From assembly GCA_023128935.1 (NCBI GenBank), contig JAGMDA010000864.1, forward strand, positions 1 through 39,644: a DNA stretch of 39,644 bases, written 5' to 3'. The translations under genes and the position numbers were made by a program. The notes beneath the pieces were generated by a model. That model was not told the origin of the DNA, ran no database searches, and saw nothing but the letters and a program-made list of their open reading frames with translations. Source of the stretch: Candidatus Eiseniibacteriota bacterium (GTDB lineage Bacteria > Eisenbacteria > RBG-16-71-46 > CAIMUX01 > WJJG01). Of the stretch, positions 8,101-14,858 are shown piece after piece (the stretch's first letter is position 1; every line of letters begins with the position of its first letter).

Positions 8101-9983
8101 GGGACAGCCTTGGCGTTGGCTTTGAGGTTCGTGAACTCGTATGGACCTCCTTCATCTGCTGGCCATCGCCTAAACTGTTTGCGCAAGACGTTGCACATGC
8201 GGTGGAAGTGGCGGATGTAGAGATCATCAAAGATCAGAACCATGGGCTTCTTCATCCCCTCGTGATAGCGATACCCTTGAATGCGGCCCATCCCTTGTTG
8301 CATTGCGTTCTTGCCGCCCTCTGGATGCTGTGATCCAAAAGGTGTCATCCAGACCATGGTGTCGAGCGTGTCCTCGTCGATCGCTTCTTTCACCAAATCA
8401 TGCATGCCGAGGATCAGTTGCTTGGTGCGCAACGCCTTCCATCTGGCCGCCACCTTCTGTTTGCCGGTACAGACACCGACGTCGACGCCAGCGGCCTTGA
8501 ACCTCTCGTACATCGCATCTATGTGGACGTGCGTGTGTCCGAGCGCCAACACTTTCCTACCGGCCTCCAGCGCTTTCATGACGTCCTTCTGGAGGTAAGC
8601 GTTTCGATCTTCCATCCCACCGACGTATGAACGGAGCTTCGAAATGTTGGGGTTACCTCGCTTGTCCAGGATGTCGTTCCAGTCGTCGATAGGGATCGTA
8701 AAAGGGGTCTCACGAAAGTAGATCGAGGGCTGGACCTCCTGCATCAGGTTCTTGTGGAACACTTCGCCCAGGTGGTAGAGGAACACAACCTCTGTCCCGT
8801 CTTCCCTATTGACTGTGGCGGTCAGGCCGTAGCGCTTCCCCGGGAACATCGGAGCGGTAATGCAGAAGTAGGGCGCACTCAAGTGATGACAATTGTGGAC
8901 GACTATGTTCTTGGAGCTTACACGATAGGTGGGCGTTCCGCGGACTTGGAGATTGTAGACAAGACCATCTGGACAGCGTCCTCCAAATGTTTTATCGCGC
9001 GTAGGTTCGAGGATCTCAATACGGCTCAGCCTTTCCCACGTAGGGACGGGTCCTTCCTTTTGTTCATAAGCGCGGCAAAGTAGCATGCTGTGGCGTGTCA
9101 AAGCAAAGGCCGGGACCCATCCTCTTGTTGTCCAAAACGGGTGCCAGGCCGTGCAAACAATTTCCACGTCTCCTACATGAATGGAGACCAGAGTCCTGGG
9201 CGCAGACACAAAGATCTTTTGAATCGTTTGTAGCTGAAACGATCCAGTATCTTCGTTGTATGACCAGATCAAGTCTCCTACTTTGCGCTTCTCTATGGGT
9301 ACCCCGTCAACAAGTGTTCCGGCGACGAAGCATTCATCCCAGAAGATCATGCCGAACCAGCGACGCATCTCTGGGGTCACAGCATCTGGGTTCCGAGCAA
9401 GTGTTTGCAAGGTCGCCATTGTGATGGGATGCTTCCAATCCCATTTGTTTGGGCCGCCTTGAATCAGCCCGATGCCGCCGTCGTACGTCAGGAACTGTTG
9501 TATGGCCTTCTCCCACTGATCAAGGATCGTCTTTTGGTTGACGATGACCAGCGTGTTCAACCCGGTGCGCGCTACTTTCTCCAGCGCTAAAGTGGTTTTG
9601 CCCATTCCGCAGCTCAGGTTCAACAGACCCCCATCTGCTTGATCGAATGCAGCGTACGCCCTCTTCTGCGTGTCGTCCTTCGATTTCAGCTTGTCCAACA
9701 CGACCTTGCTCTGGAACACCGTGCGTGGGAACTCCTTTGGGGTCATGTCGATGATCGGAAATGTCAGGGTCTCGTAGTCCTTGCGCAAGATGAATTCGCG
9801 GGGGACCGCGAGATGGTGGACAGTGTCTTCCCAGAGGTACAAGTACTCGCGTCCGTTGCTACCAAAAACCTCGAACTCTAGACTGGCCTTGATTGCATGC
9901 GTGTTGATGTGGGTCTTTGGCAACCAAAGTTGGGTGCCAAGATAAGCTCGATCTGGGTGCTTGATCACAAAATCGATGTCCAT
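8097..9983 (-). CDS. SF2 DNA helicase (UvsW/XPB-like), interrupted by a mini-intein in the DEAH box
   Basis: Superfamily 2 helicase, 628 residues before and about 481 after intein removal, of the group that includes T4 UvsW and XPB-like proteins, likely acting on branched or recombination intermediates. Seen: Walker A CGMGKTT (G126-T130), the DQWEKA segment after motif Ia, motif II WDE split from CHH by the intein (spliced DECHH), motif III GLTATV, and motif VI QGMGRIQGYR in the C-terminal RecA lobe. It is preceded by CGGAGG 5 bases before the ATG and by a candidate promoter region. As the second gene of the left arm it is likely expressed early. UvsW-like proteins also help switch from origin-dependent to recombination-dependent replication in T4; that role here is inference. 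Confidence 0.85.
   Translation of the reverse strand: MDIDFVIKHPDRAYLGTQLWLPKTHINTHAIKASLEFEVFGSNGREYLYLWEDTVHHLAVPREFILRKDYETLTFPIIDMTPKEFPRTVFQSKVVLDKLKSKDDTQKRAYAAFDQADGGLLNLSCGMGKTTLALEKVARTGLNTLVIVNQKTILDQWEKAIQQFLTYDGGIGLIQGGPNKWDWKHPITMATLQTLARNPDAVTPEMRRWFGMIFWDECFVAGTLVDGVPIEKRKVGDLIWSYNEDTGSFQLQTIQKIFVSAPRTLVSIHVGDVEIVCTAWHPFWTTRGWVPAFALTRHSMLLCRAYEQKEGPVPTWERLSRIEILEPTRDKTFGGRCPDGLVYNLQVRGTPTYRVSSKNIVVHNCHHLSAPYFCITAPMFPGKRYGLTATVNREDGTEVVFLYHLGEVFHKNLMQEVQPSIYFRETPFTIPIDDWNDILDKRGNPNISKLRSYVGGMEDRNAYLQKDVMKALEAGRKVLALGHTHVHIDAMYERFKAAGVDVGVCTGKQKVAARWKALRTKQLILGMHDLVKEAIDEDTLDTMVWMTPFGSQHPEGGKNAMQQGMGRIQGYRYHEGMKKPMVLIFDDLYIRHFHRMCNVLRKQFRRWPADEGGPYEFTNLKANAKAVP
8892..9332 (-). 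other. Mini-intein of the pretoxin-HINT type in the helicase DEAH box
   Basis: A 147-residue intein without endonuclease, from CFVAGTLVDGVPIEKRKVGD to NIVVHN, followed by Cys. Seen: Cys1, block B CTAWHPFW with the TxxH pattern, block F VYNLQVRGTPTYRV and block G VVHN. Removing it rejoins WDE to CHHLSA and restores the helicase motif II. The sequence style (CFVAGT, WHPFW, GWVPA, VYNLQV) is closer to HINT domains of bacterial polymorphic toxins and bacterial intein-like domains than to the other eight inteins here. Confidence 0.9.
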
Positions 9984-10097
9984 CCGGCCTCCGAAATGGC
10001 CTTATCCAGAGCCTGAGAAGGTCTCCAGATCTGGAGAAGGTTTTATACGTACGTTGTACGTCCGCGGGCTGTCAACCCTCGGCGCACAACGTGTTGA
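9984..10097 (-). promoter_or_regulatory. Regulatory gap upstream of the helicase gene: possible promoter and two inverted repeats
   Basis: On the minus strand a consensus -35 TTGACA (10075-10070) and a TATAAA (10047-10042) flank a 22-base spacer, longer than the 17 expected for sigma-70. The spacer contains the inverted repeat ACGTAC-n3-GTACGT (10047-10061). Further downstream lies a perfect 16-base palindrome (10022-10037). The pattern suggests a regulated promoter with operator sites, but this rests on pattern matching only. Confidence 0.4.
10022..10037. repeat. Perfect 16-base palindrome TCTCCAGATCTGGAGA
   Basis: The sequence equals its own reverse complement and lies between the candidate promoter and the start of the SF2 helicase gene, in the 5' leader. 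It could be a dimeric repressor operator or an RNA hairpin in the leader. There is no T-run after it, so it is not a typical terminator. Confidence 0.6.
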
Positions 10098-10454
10098 TTA
10101 GAAACGGAATCTCACGAAGAACTGGTATCCTTCCCACATTGCACCTCTGCAAGCGCCTGTGGCGCAGTCCTTCGCGAACCGCTCGAACCCGCTCTCCTCC
10201 TCTTCGATCGCCCCCGCGGGGGTGTCACTCTCTTCTACCCCCCGGCCTTCTGGTTGGCGTTTGCGCACACCGCTACTAACACCGCTGTTCCTCACTGGAA
10301 TCGAGCGACTGCGGTTGTTCACGGCGTCCCCGCACTCCTCAAAAAAGTCACAACGCTGGCAATCGTGATCCCCCGACGAGTAGTAGGCTGATCTGCCGAA
10401 GCATTCCAGCCGTGCGCCTCGATCCGGGAAACGATCGCCATACCTCAATGTCAT
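10098..10454 (-). CDS. Small Cys-cluster protein of unknown function
   Basis: A 118-residue protein, first gene of the minus-strand arm. Seen: an N-terminal cluster C18, C32, C35, C41 (CFGRSAYYSSGDHDCQRC then DFFEEC) that could bind zinc or an iron-sulfur cluster; I have a general impression that similar C-x(n)-C-x2-C-x5-C segments recur in small phage proteins of unknown role. The middle is low-complexity and charged, and the C-terminus ends in aromatic and basic residues (GYQFFVRFRF). A strong ribosome binding site, GGAGGAGAAAAT, precedes the ATG. Its leading position in the left arm would suit a regulator, but no DNA-binding fold is visible. Confidence 0.65.
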   Translation of the reverse strand: MTLRYGDRFPDRGARLECFGRSAYYSSGDHDCQRCDFFEECGDAVNNRSRSIPVRNSGVSSGVRKRQPEGRGVEESDTPAGAIEEEESGFERFAKDCATGACRGAMWEGYQFFVRFRF

Positions 10455-10515
10455 ATTTTCTCCTCCTGCTAATGCCCTAGGTTCTAGTCGAAGGACTTAT
10501 ACCTACAGATCTCCC

Positions 10516-10558
10516 GTTTTTGATTAGCTTGACCACGGCGATCTGGAGCGAGTAGGAT
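10516..10558 (+). promoter_or_regulatory. Candidate promoter for the late/virion arm
   Basis: TTGACC (10529-10534) and TAGGAT (10553-10558) are spaced 18 bases apart, a fair sigma-70-like pair 33 bases before the first plus-strand ATG. Just upstream is GTTTTTGATT (10516-10525), a 10-mer that recurs at 18810-18819 ahead of the RNA polymerase gene. Either element could direct transcription; the repeated 10-mer might be read by the phage polymerase or a phage factor. Confidence 0.4.
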
Positions 10559-10590
10559 TGACGCAAAGCCGGCCAGTTAGGAGTTTCCAA

Positions 10591-11826
10591 ATGATTCATG
10601 AGGCCCTCGATTTCTACGATGATCCATCCGCGAACGTCTTGAAAAACAAGATCCCCAACATCAATACGGTGCCTGACTTCATCAAGACCGCCGAGAGACT
10701 ATCGCCCGATGAGATGAACAAGCTCCCTGATGACGTTTTCGCGCTGGTCGCGTGGGACGGCATGGAGAAGATGCGTAAGTTCGCGTGTGTTGATCAAGGC
10801 AATACCGCGCTGTCTGTGATCTACTTCCTCCAGAACAAGGATTTGCTGCCTGACGAGGCGCAGAAGACAGCGGCTGCCAACCTCGTGACGGCCTGCGGCT
10901 GGTACGACATGGCGGTACCTGACGAGCTGGAGAAGGTAGCTCTTCTTGGAGCTACCATGGGCGCGCTCACAATGGGATCTGCGCTACATGAGGGCCACGG
11001 CAAGTTCAAGCGCCAGAAGCAGCTGATGGCTCAGGGGGTCCCGGCGAGTCAGGTGGTCAAGATGAATGATCTCACGGGATCTAACCCGATGCCGCGGGGG
11101 AGCGACCCGGAGAAGACCGCATGCCTCCATCCCTATGTCGACATCACCGGGCAGTCAGCTCCGATCAAGATCGTGAAGGAGAGTGCTGAGCGCTACTGTA
11201 TGGTGAAGGAAGGCTCCGCCCGTTATCCGATCGACACCATGGGTCAAGTGCAGCGGGCGATCGAGTACTTCGAGGAGCACGGCACGGAGTTCGAGCCTTT
11301 CGAGCGTCACAACTACTGCACCAAGTTGGCCTCGCGCGCCTCCGACCTGGGGCTGGTACCGCCGGAGATCGTCGAGAGGTATGGCAGCACCAAGATGGCG
11401 CAGGACTTCCACATTGGGGTCTTCACGCGCAAGCGCATGTTCCGTGAGGGCACCAGCGAGCACAGCTTGCTCGATGAGATGCAGAAGACCGCCTCGGCCT
11501 ACAAGCCGGAGATCATGGCCACCGCGCTCGAGAGTTTCGATCGGGAACATGGGCTGGACCACCTCTGGGACTCCCAGATCCCCGATCCCTACTACACGTT
11601 CTTTGGTCCGGAAAAGCGGGCCGAGTGGAGTTACTCTGACGGCAACGACATGATCACAGCCGAGCGGCTGAAACGGTGCGCTGCTCAAGAGAAGGTGGCG
11701 ATCTCCAGGCTGTTTGACGACGACATGGCGGCCGAGTTCTCCAAAAACCCCCAGCAGATTTTTGATTCCCTTCCCCGCGACTCTAAGCGTATTATCATGC
11801 GCGTGAGCCAATCAGTTGAAGAGTAG
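10591..11826 (+). CDS. Unknown protein, first gene of the virion arm
   Basis: A 411-residue protein that I do not recognise. It is largely helical, with repeated short segments ending in Lys-hydrophobic/Thr-Ala (AQKTAA, ELEKVA, DPEKTA, MQKTAS, QEKVAI), a pattern shared with other unknown genes in this arm. A Gly/Ala/Met stretch LLGATMGALTMGSAL near residue 120 is moderately hydrophobic but too short and mixed for a confident membrane segment. Start: the ATG at 10591 has TTAGGAG 7 bases upstream; an in-frame TTG at 10558 overlaps the candidate -10 box and lacks a ribosome binding site. By position it is probably a virion or morphogenesis protein. Confidence 0.75.
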   Translation: MIHEALDFYDDPSANVLKNKIPNINTVPDFIKTAERLSPDEMNKLPDDVFALVAWDGMEKMRKFACVDQGNTALSVIYFLQNKDLLPDEAQKTAAANLVTACGWYDMAVPDELEKVALLGATMGALTMGSALHEGHGKFKRQKQLMAQGVPASQVVKMNDLTGSNPMPRGSDPEKTACLHPYVDITGQSAPIKIVKESAERYCMVKEGSARYPIDTMGQVQRAIEYFEEHGTEFEPFERHNYCTKLASRASDLGLVPPEIVERYGSTKMAQDFHIGVFTRKRMFREGTSEHSLLDEMQKTASAYKPEIMATALESFDREHGLDHLWDSQIPDPYYTFFGPEKRAEWSYSDGNDMITAERLKRCAAQEKVAISRLFDDDMAAEFSKNPQQIFDSLPRDSKRIIMRVSQSVEE

Positions 11827-11856
11827 GATGGGAAACATCCGAACAGGAGAAAATAA

Positions 11857-13197
11857 ATGAGTACGACACCGAGCAAGTCTTTTGGGACCCAACGGGCGCA
11901 GAAGGCCCATCTCCTGCGTGGTAGCGGTGGGCTCCAGGCAGAGGTCCAGGATGTAAGGAACGATACGGAGGACGGATTCCAGGCGTTGGAGGCCCGTACG
12001 GGTTTTCCAGAGCTGGATGCCGTTGATGGTGCTGGACCATCCGCAGCGGGTGGGGACATGGTTCTATTGGGGCGTGCGCTTCTGCAGGGCCAGACCTTTG
12101 ACAAGCTGGTTCTCTGGTTGACCACCAGTGCGGTGACCATCACCTGCTTGACGCCCGGCAAGTCCAGATTCACCATCCAGATCACAGATGGTGCCACCGC
12201 TGGCTCTGAGGTCGTCACAAAGACTGGCAACGCCTTTGTGATCCAGATCGAGGCGACTGTCTCTACAGCGAATCAGATTGCCACAGCCATCAACGCGAAT
12301 GCCGCCGACTCTGATGGCTACCTGCGGGCGACTTCTGGCGGGGCTGACGCGGTGAACGCCATTGCCGTGGTAACTGCCATGGCTGGTGGCGCAGGTGACT
12401 TCGCCAACAACAAGATCATGGCTGGCGGCCTCGAGTGCTTGCCCGCCAATACAACCGGCGCTACTGGTGTGGCAGCCTGGTCCAATACGGCAGTCACCGT
12501 GACCGTCCCGGCGCTGACTGGTCTTGTCGCGACCGACAAGGTTCAAATCACGTTGCAGTCGAACGGTGTTCGAGCCGATGCCATGTCAGCCTCAGCGTTG
12601 ACGGGCACCCCCGAGTTGGACTTCCATGATGTGACGGGTGGTGCAGTCGCTTCAGGAGGTGGGGACATCACGTTGATTGGGAGGGCCTTGCTCCAGGGCC
12701 AGACCTTCGACGAGCTCCAGCGCACAGAGGGTGCGGCAGATCTCACGGTCTACGCACTCAAGCCTGGCGCCAGCCCTCTATCTGTGGAGATCACAGTTGG
12801 TGGTGGCGTTCTATCGGCTGTCATCGCCGCCAACGTTTTGACCATCGAGTTGCAGGCTGCTGGTGATACCGATGACGCCATCGCGACCGCCATCAACGTA
12901 TCGGCGACTTGTGACGGCGTAGTTCGTGCTACGTCAGCGGCCGGAGGCAGCATCACTTTGGCTCAGGCTGAGGCAGATCTTGCTGGAGGCGTTGGCGATT
13001 ACGCCAATAACAAGGTCATGGTTGGTGGTCTGGAGGCACTGCCTCAAAACGAGACCGGCACCACCACGACCGCCAAGTGGTCCGACACCTCAATCTTGGC
13101 CACCGTCCCCGCCGTAGGCGGTACTGGGGATCATGCCCAGATCACGGTGGAGTCGAATGGTGTCCGGACACAGGCACTCTCGGCAGTTCTCACATAG
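11857..13197 (+). CDS. Tandemly duplicated beta-rich virion protein
   Basis: A 446-residue protein made of a 50-residue leader and two copies of a roughly 200-residue unit. Each unit opens with a Pro-Glu-Leu-Asp segment, contains GRALLQGQTFD, an Ala/Thr/Gly-rich beta region with TAIN, a GD(F/Y)ANNK(I/V)M block, and ends with a (V/I)T(L/V)(Q/E)SNGVR strand. Composition (Thr, Ala, Gly, Val, almost no Lys or Arg after the leader) is typical of secreted or surface-exposed phage beta-sandwich proteins such as capsid decoration or tail proteins. AGGAG lies 7 bases before the ATG. The exact virion role is not readable. Confidence 0.75.
   Translation: MSTTPSKSFGTQRAQKAHLLRGSGGLQAEVQDVRNDTEDGFQALEARTGFPELDAVDGAGPSAAGGDMVLLGRALLQGQTFDKLVLWLTTSAVTITCLTPGKSRFTIQITDGATAGSEVVTKTGNAFVIQIEATVSTANQIATAINANAADSDGYLRATSGGADAVNAIAVVTAMAGGAGDFANNKIMAGGLECLPANTTGATGVAAWSNTAVTVTVPALTGLVATDKVQITLQSNGVRADAMSASALTGTPELDFHDVTGGAVASGGGDITLIGRALLQGQTFDELQRTEGAADLTVYALKPGASPLSVEITVGGGVLSAVIAANVLTIELQAAGDTDDAIATAINVSATCDGVVRATSAAGGSITLAQAEADLAGGVGDYANNKVMVGGLEALPQNETGTTTTAKWSDTSILATVPAVGGTGDHAQITVESNGVRTQALSAVLT
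12007..12609 (+). repeat. Repeat unit 1 of the duplicated virion protein
   Basis: Codes for residues 51-251, beginning PELDAVDGAG and containing LLGRALLQGQTFDKL. It aligns along its whole length with the next unit at an offset of 201 codons. Confidence 0.75.
12610..13194 (+). repeat. Repeat unit 2 of the duplicated virion protein
   Basis: Codes for residues 252-446, beginning PELDFHDVTGG and containing LIGRALLQGQTFDEL. The copies have diverged in much of the interior but keep shared anchor segments, so the duplication is old rather than recent. Confidence 0.75.
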
Positions 13198-13206
13198 TGG
13201 TTATGC

Positions 13207-14013
13207 GTGGGCCGGGATTACGAAGCTGAGCTTCGGGCGGTCCTGGAAAAGACGGGCGAGGAAGCGGGCATCATTGACAGTACTGATGCCTCTTCCGAGC
13301 ACGTCGAGACCATCGCCCCTGAGAGCGAGCGGCCAGAAGTAGCTGAAGGGAGAGCCGCGCCCTTCTCTTCGTCCAAGCTTTTTGTCCACCACGACACCCA
13401 TCCGGTGGTCCTGGACATCAAGCTGATCGACCAGTATGGGACCGACTGGTTCGAGTGGGAGCCCGAGACCTTGTGGCGGGAGATCATGGATGACTTCCGT
13501 ACTCCCTCTATCAGCGATCACGTGAAGAGCAAGATCCAGGCGATGAAGACCATCCACATCACCGACTGGGCCTTTTCCAAGTGGGAGGTCTTCTGCCCGA
13601 TCATTCAAGCGCTGAACAACAACATCCCTGACTTCGAGGTGCTTCGCCGGCCCACGGTATCTCAGCTCTTTGTTGGGGTCGATATGATGACGATGGTGCG
13701 TGCTGACGTCCCATTCAGCCCGGAGGTCCAGAAGTTTTGTGCTGCCTCCTTATTGGACGCTGGTGTCATCTGCGCGCCCCAACCGATCAGCTTCTGTCAA
13801 GATGAGATCGTAGATTTTCAGAACGAGCGGGGGATCCCGGTTGACCCCGAGCCGGTGAGGGACAAGTATAGAAGAATGATGTCTGTTCCTGCCGAAGAGG
13901 TTGTGTTGGAGGAGACTCCGATAGATATCCAGATCGCCAAGCTGATCGTGGCCAGAGACTATCTCCAGATCCGGAGGGATCAGATGAAGCATCAATTAAG
14001 GCTGCTCCGATGA
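13207..14013 (+). CDS. Unknown protein upstream of the portal module
   Basis: A 268-residue soluble protein without a recognised family. Residues 1-55 are acidic and probably flexible; the remainder contains mixed alpha/beta segments with a Trp-rich region (TDWFEWEPETLWREI) and a helical basic end (RDYLQIRRDQMKHQLRLLR). The start is a GTG at 13207, 9 bases after the preceding stop, with no evident ribosome binding site; translation may depend on re-initiation. It ends in an ATGA overlap with the next gene and thus belongs to the portal operon. A head-completion or tail-connector role would fit the location but is not shown. Confidence 0.7.
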   Translation: MGRDYEAELRAVLEKTGEEAGIIDSTDASSEHVETIAPESERPEVAEGRAAPFSSSKLFVHHDTHPVVLDIKLIDQYGTDWFEWEPETLWREIMDDFRTPSISDHVKSKIQAMKTIHITDWAFSKWEVFCPIIQALNNNIPDFEVLRRPTVSQLFVGVDMMTMVRADVPFSPEVQKFCAASLLDAGVICAPQPISFCQDEIVDFQNERGIPVDPEPVRDKYRRMMSVPAEEVVLEETPIDIQIAKLIVARDYLQIRRDQMKHQLRLLR

Positions 14014-14858
14014 ATGCACTGGTCGCCGAGGCATTCGCAGACGAGCTGGAGAAGATCTCGGCCGTCCCGCTATCCTTGATGGGGCGTGTGGGTAGGGCCG
14101 TTTGGAATCGAGGTGCTGGCCGGGTGGCTGTCGGGGCTGCTCCTGGGGCTGCCGTCGGATACGCCGCGGCTCCAGAAGATCAGCGTGTTCAAGGAGCTAT
14201 ACTTGGTGGGGCCGTCGGCGCGGCGGGGGGATTTGCTTCACCGCTTGCCACGCGCGCTGGGCGCAAGGCGTTCGGGGAGTGGGGGCGGCGCGCTGTCCAA
14301 TCTCAGAAGCACCAGCTCCTTGGTAAGGGCAACATGCCTATCAAGCCGGGTGCTTCTGCCGAGGAGATCGCCAAGGTTACTGCGGCTCAAAAGGCCGGCC
14401 TCACCAGCATCCCAGGTCTCGCAAAGGGTATGTATAGGAGGCCGGGGGGGACGCTGCGTGAAGCTTGGCGTCATGCGGGCAAGATGGGTAAGGTCATGGC
14501 AGTTGGTGATGTGGCTCTGGGCGCCCGGGCCGTAGCAGATCCAACGACGGAGGCTGGCATCGGCGAGAAGGCTTTGGGTACCGTTGGTACCGCCGGTGGT
14601 TATCTACTTGCTAGCCGACTAGGATTTGTCCCATCGATGCTGGTGGGCGGCGGTCTTGGTAAGCTCACCGGCATGGCTGGTCGTGGCGTCGACGTGCTAA
14701 CTGGCGAACGCGGGCGGAAGCTCAAGCGCAAGACCAAGAAAAAAACGGAGGAAGCGATCGGGTTAGCCAGGCGCCCCTCAACCCAGTACTTGACTGAGCA
14801 CGCGCTGCGAGCGATTCCTGAGCAGGCCCGACAGGTAGTACCTGGAGGGGTCACATGA
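14010..14858 (+). CDS. Gly/Ala-rich protein with an N-terminal ELEKxxA motif
   Basis: A 282-residue protein of unknown family. Seen: an N-terminal helix EAFADELEKISAV, then alternating Gly/Ala-rich hydrophobic stretches (VAVGAAPGAAVGYAAA; GAILGGAVGAAGG; TVGTAGGYLLASRLGF) between basic, hydrophilic segments, and a very basic stretch near residue 235 (KLKRKTKKKTEE). The hydrophobic parts could insert in membranes, as in some internal or ejected virion proteins, but are Gly-rich and uncertain. A shorter protein at 30125 shares the N-terminal motif and composition and may be a paralogue. It overlaps its neighbours by 4 bases on both sides (ATGA), directly before the portal gene. Confidence 0.75.
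   Translation: MNALVAEAFADELEKISAVPLSLMGRVGRAVWNRGAGRVAVGAAPGAAVGYAAAPEDQRVQGAILGGAVGAAGGFASPLATRAGRKAFGEWGRRAVQSQKHQLLGKGNMPIKPGASAEEIAKVTAAQKAGLTSIPGLAKGMYRRPGGTLREAWRHAGKMGKVMAVGDVALGARAVADPTTEAGIGEKALGTVGTAGGYLLASRLGFVPSMLVGGGLGKLTGMAGRGVDVLTGERGRKLKRKTKKKTEEAIGLARRPSTQYLTEHALRAIPEQARQVVPGGVT

Noticed and set aside
10455-10590. Rho-independent terminator at the T-run near 10517
   Set aside because: No stem-loop precedes the T-run; the run is part of the repeated GTTTTTGATT motif.
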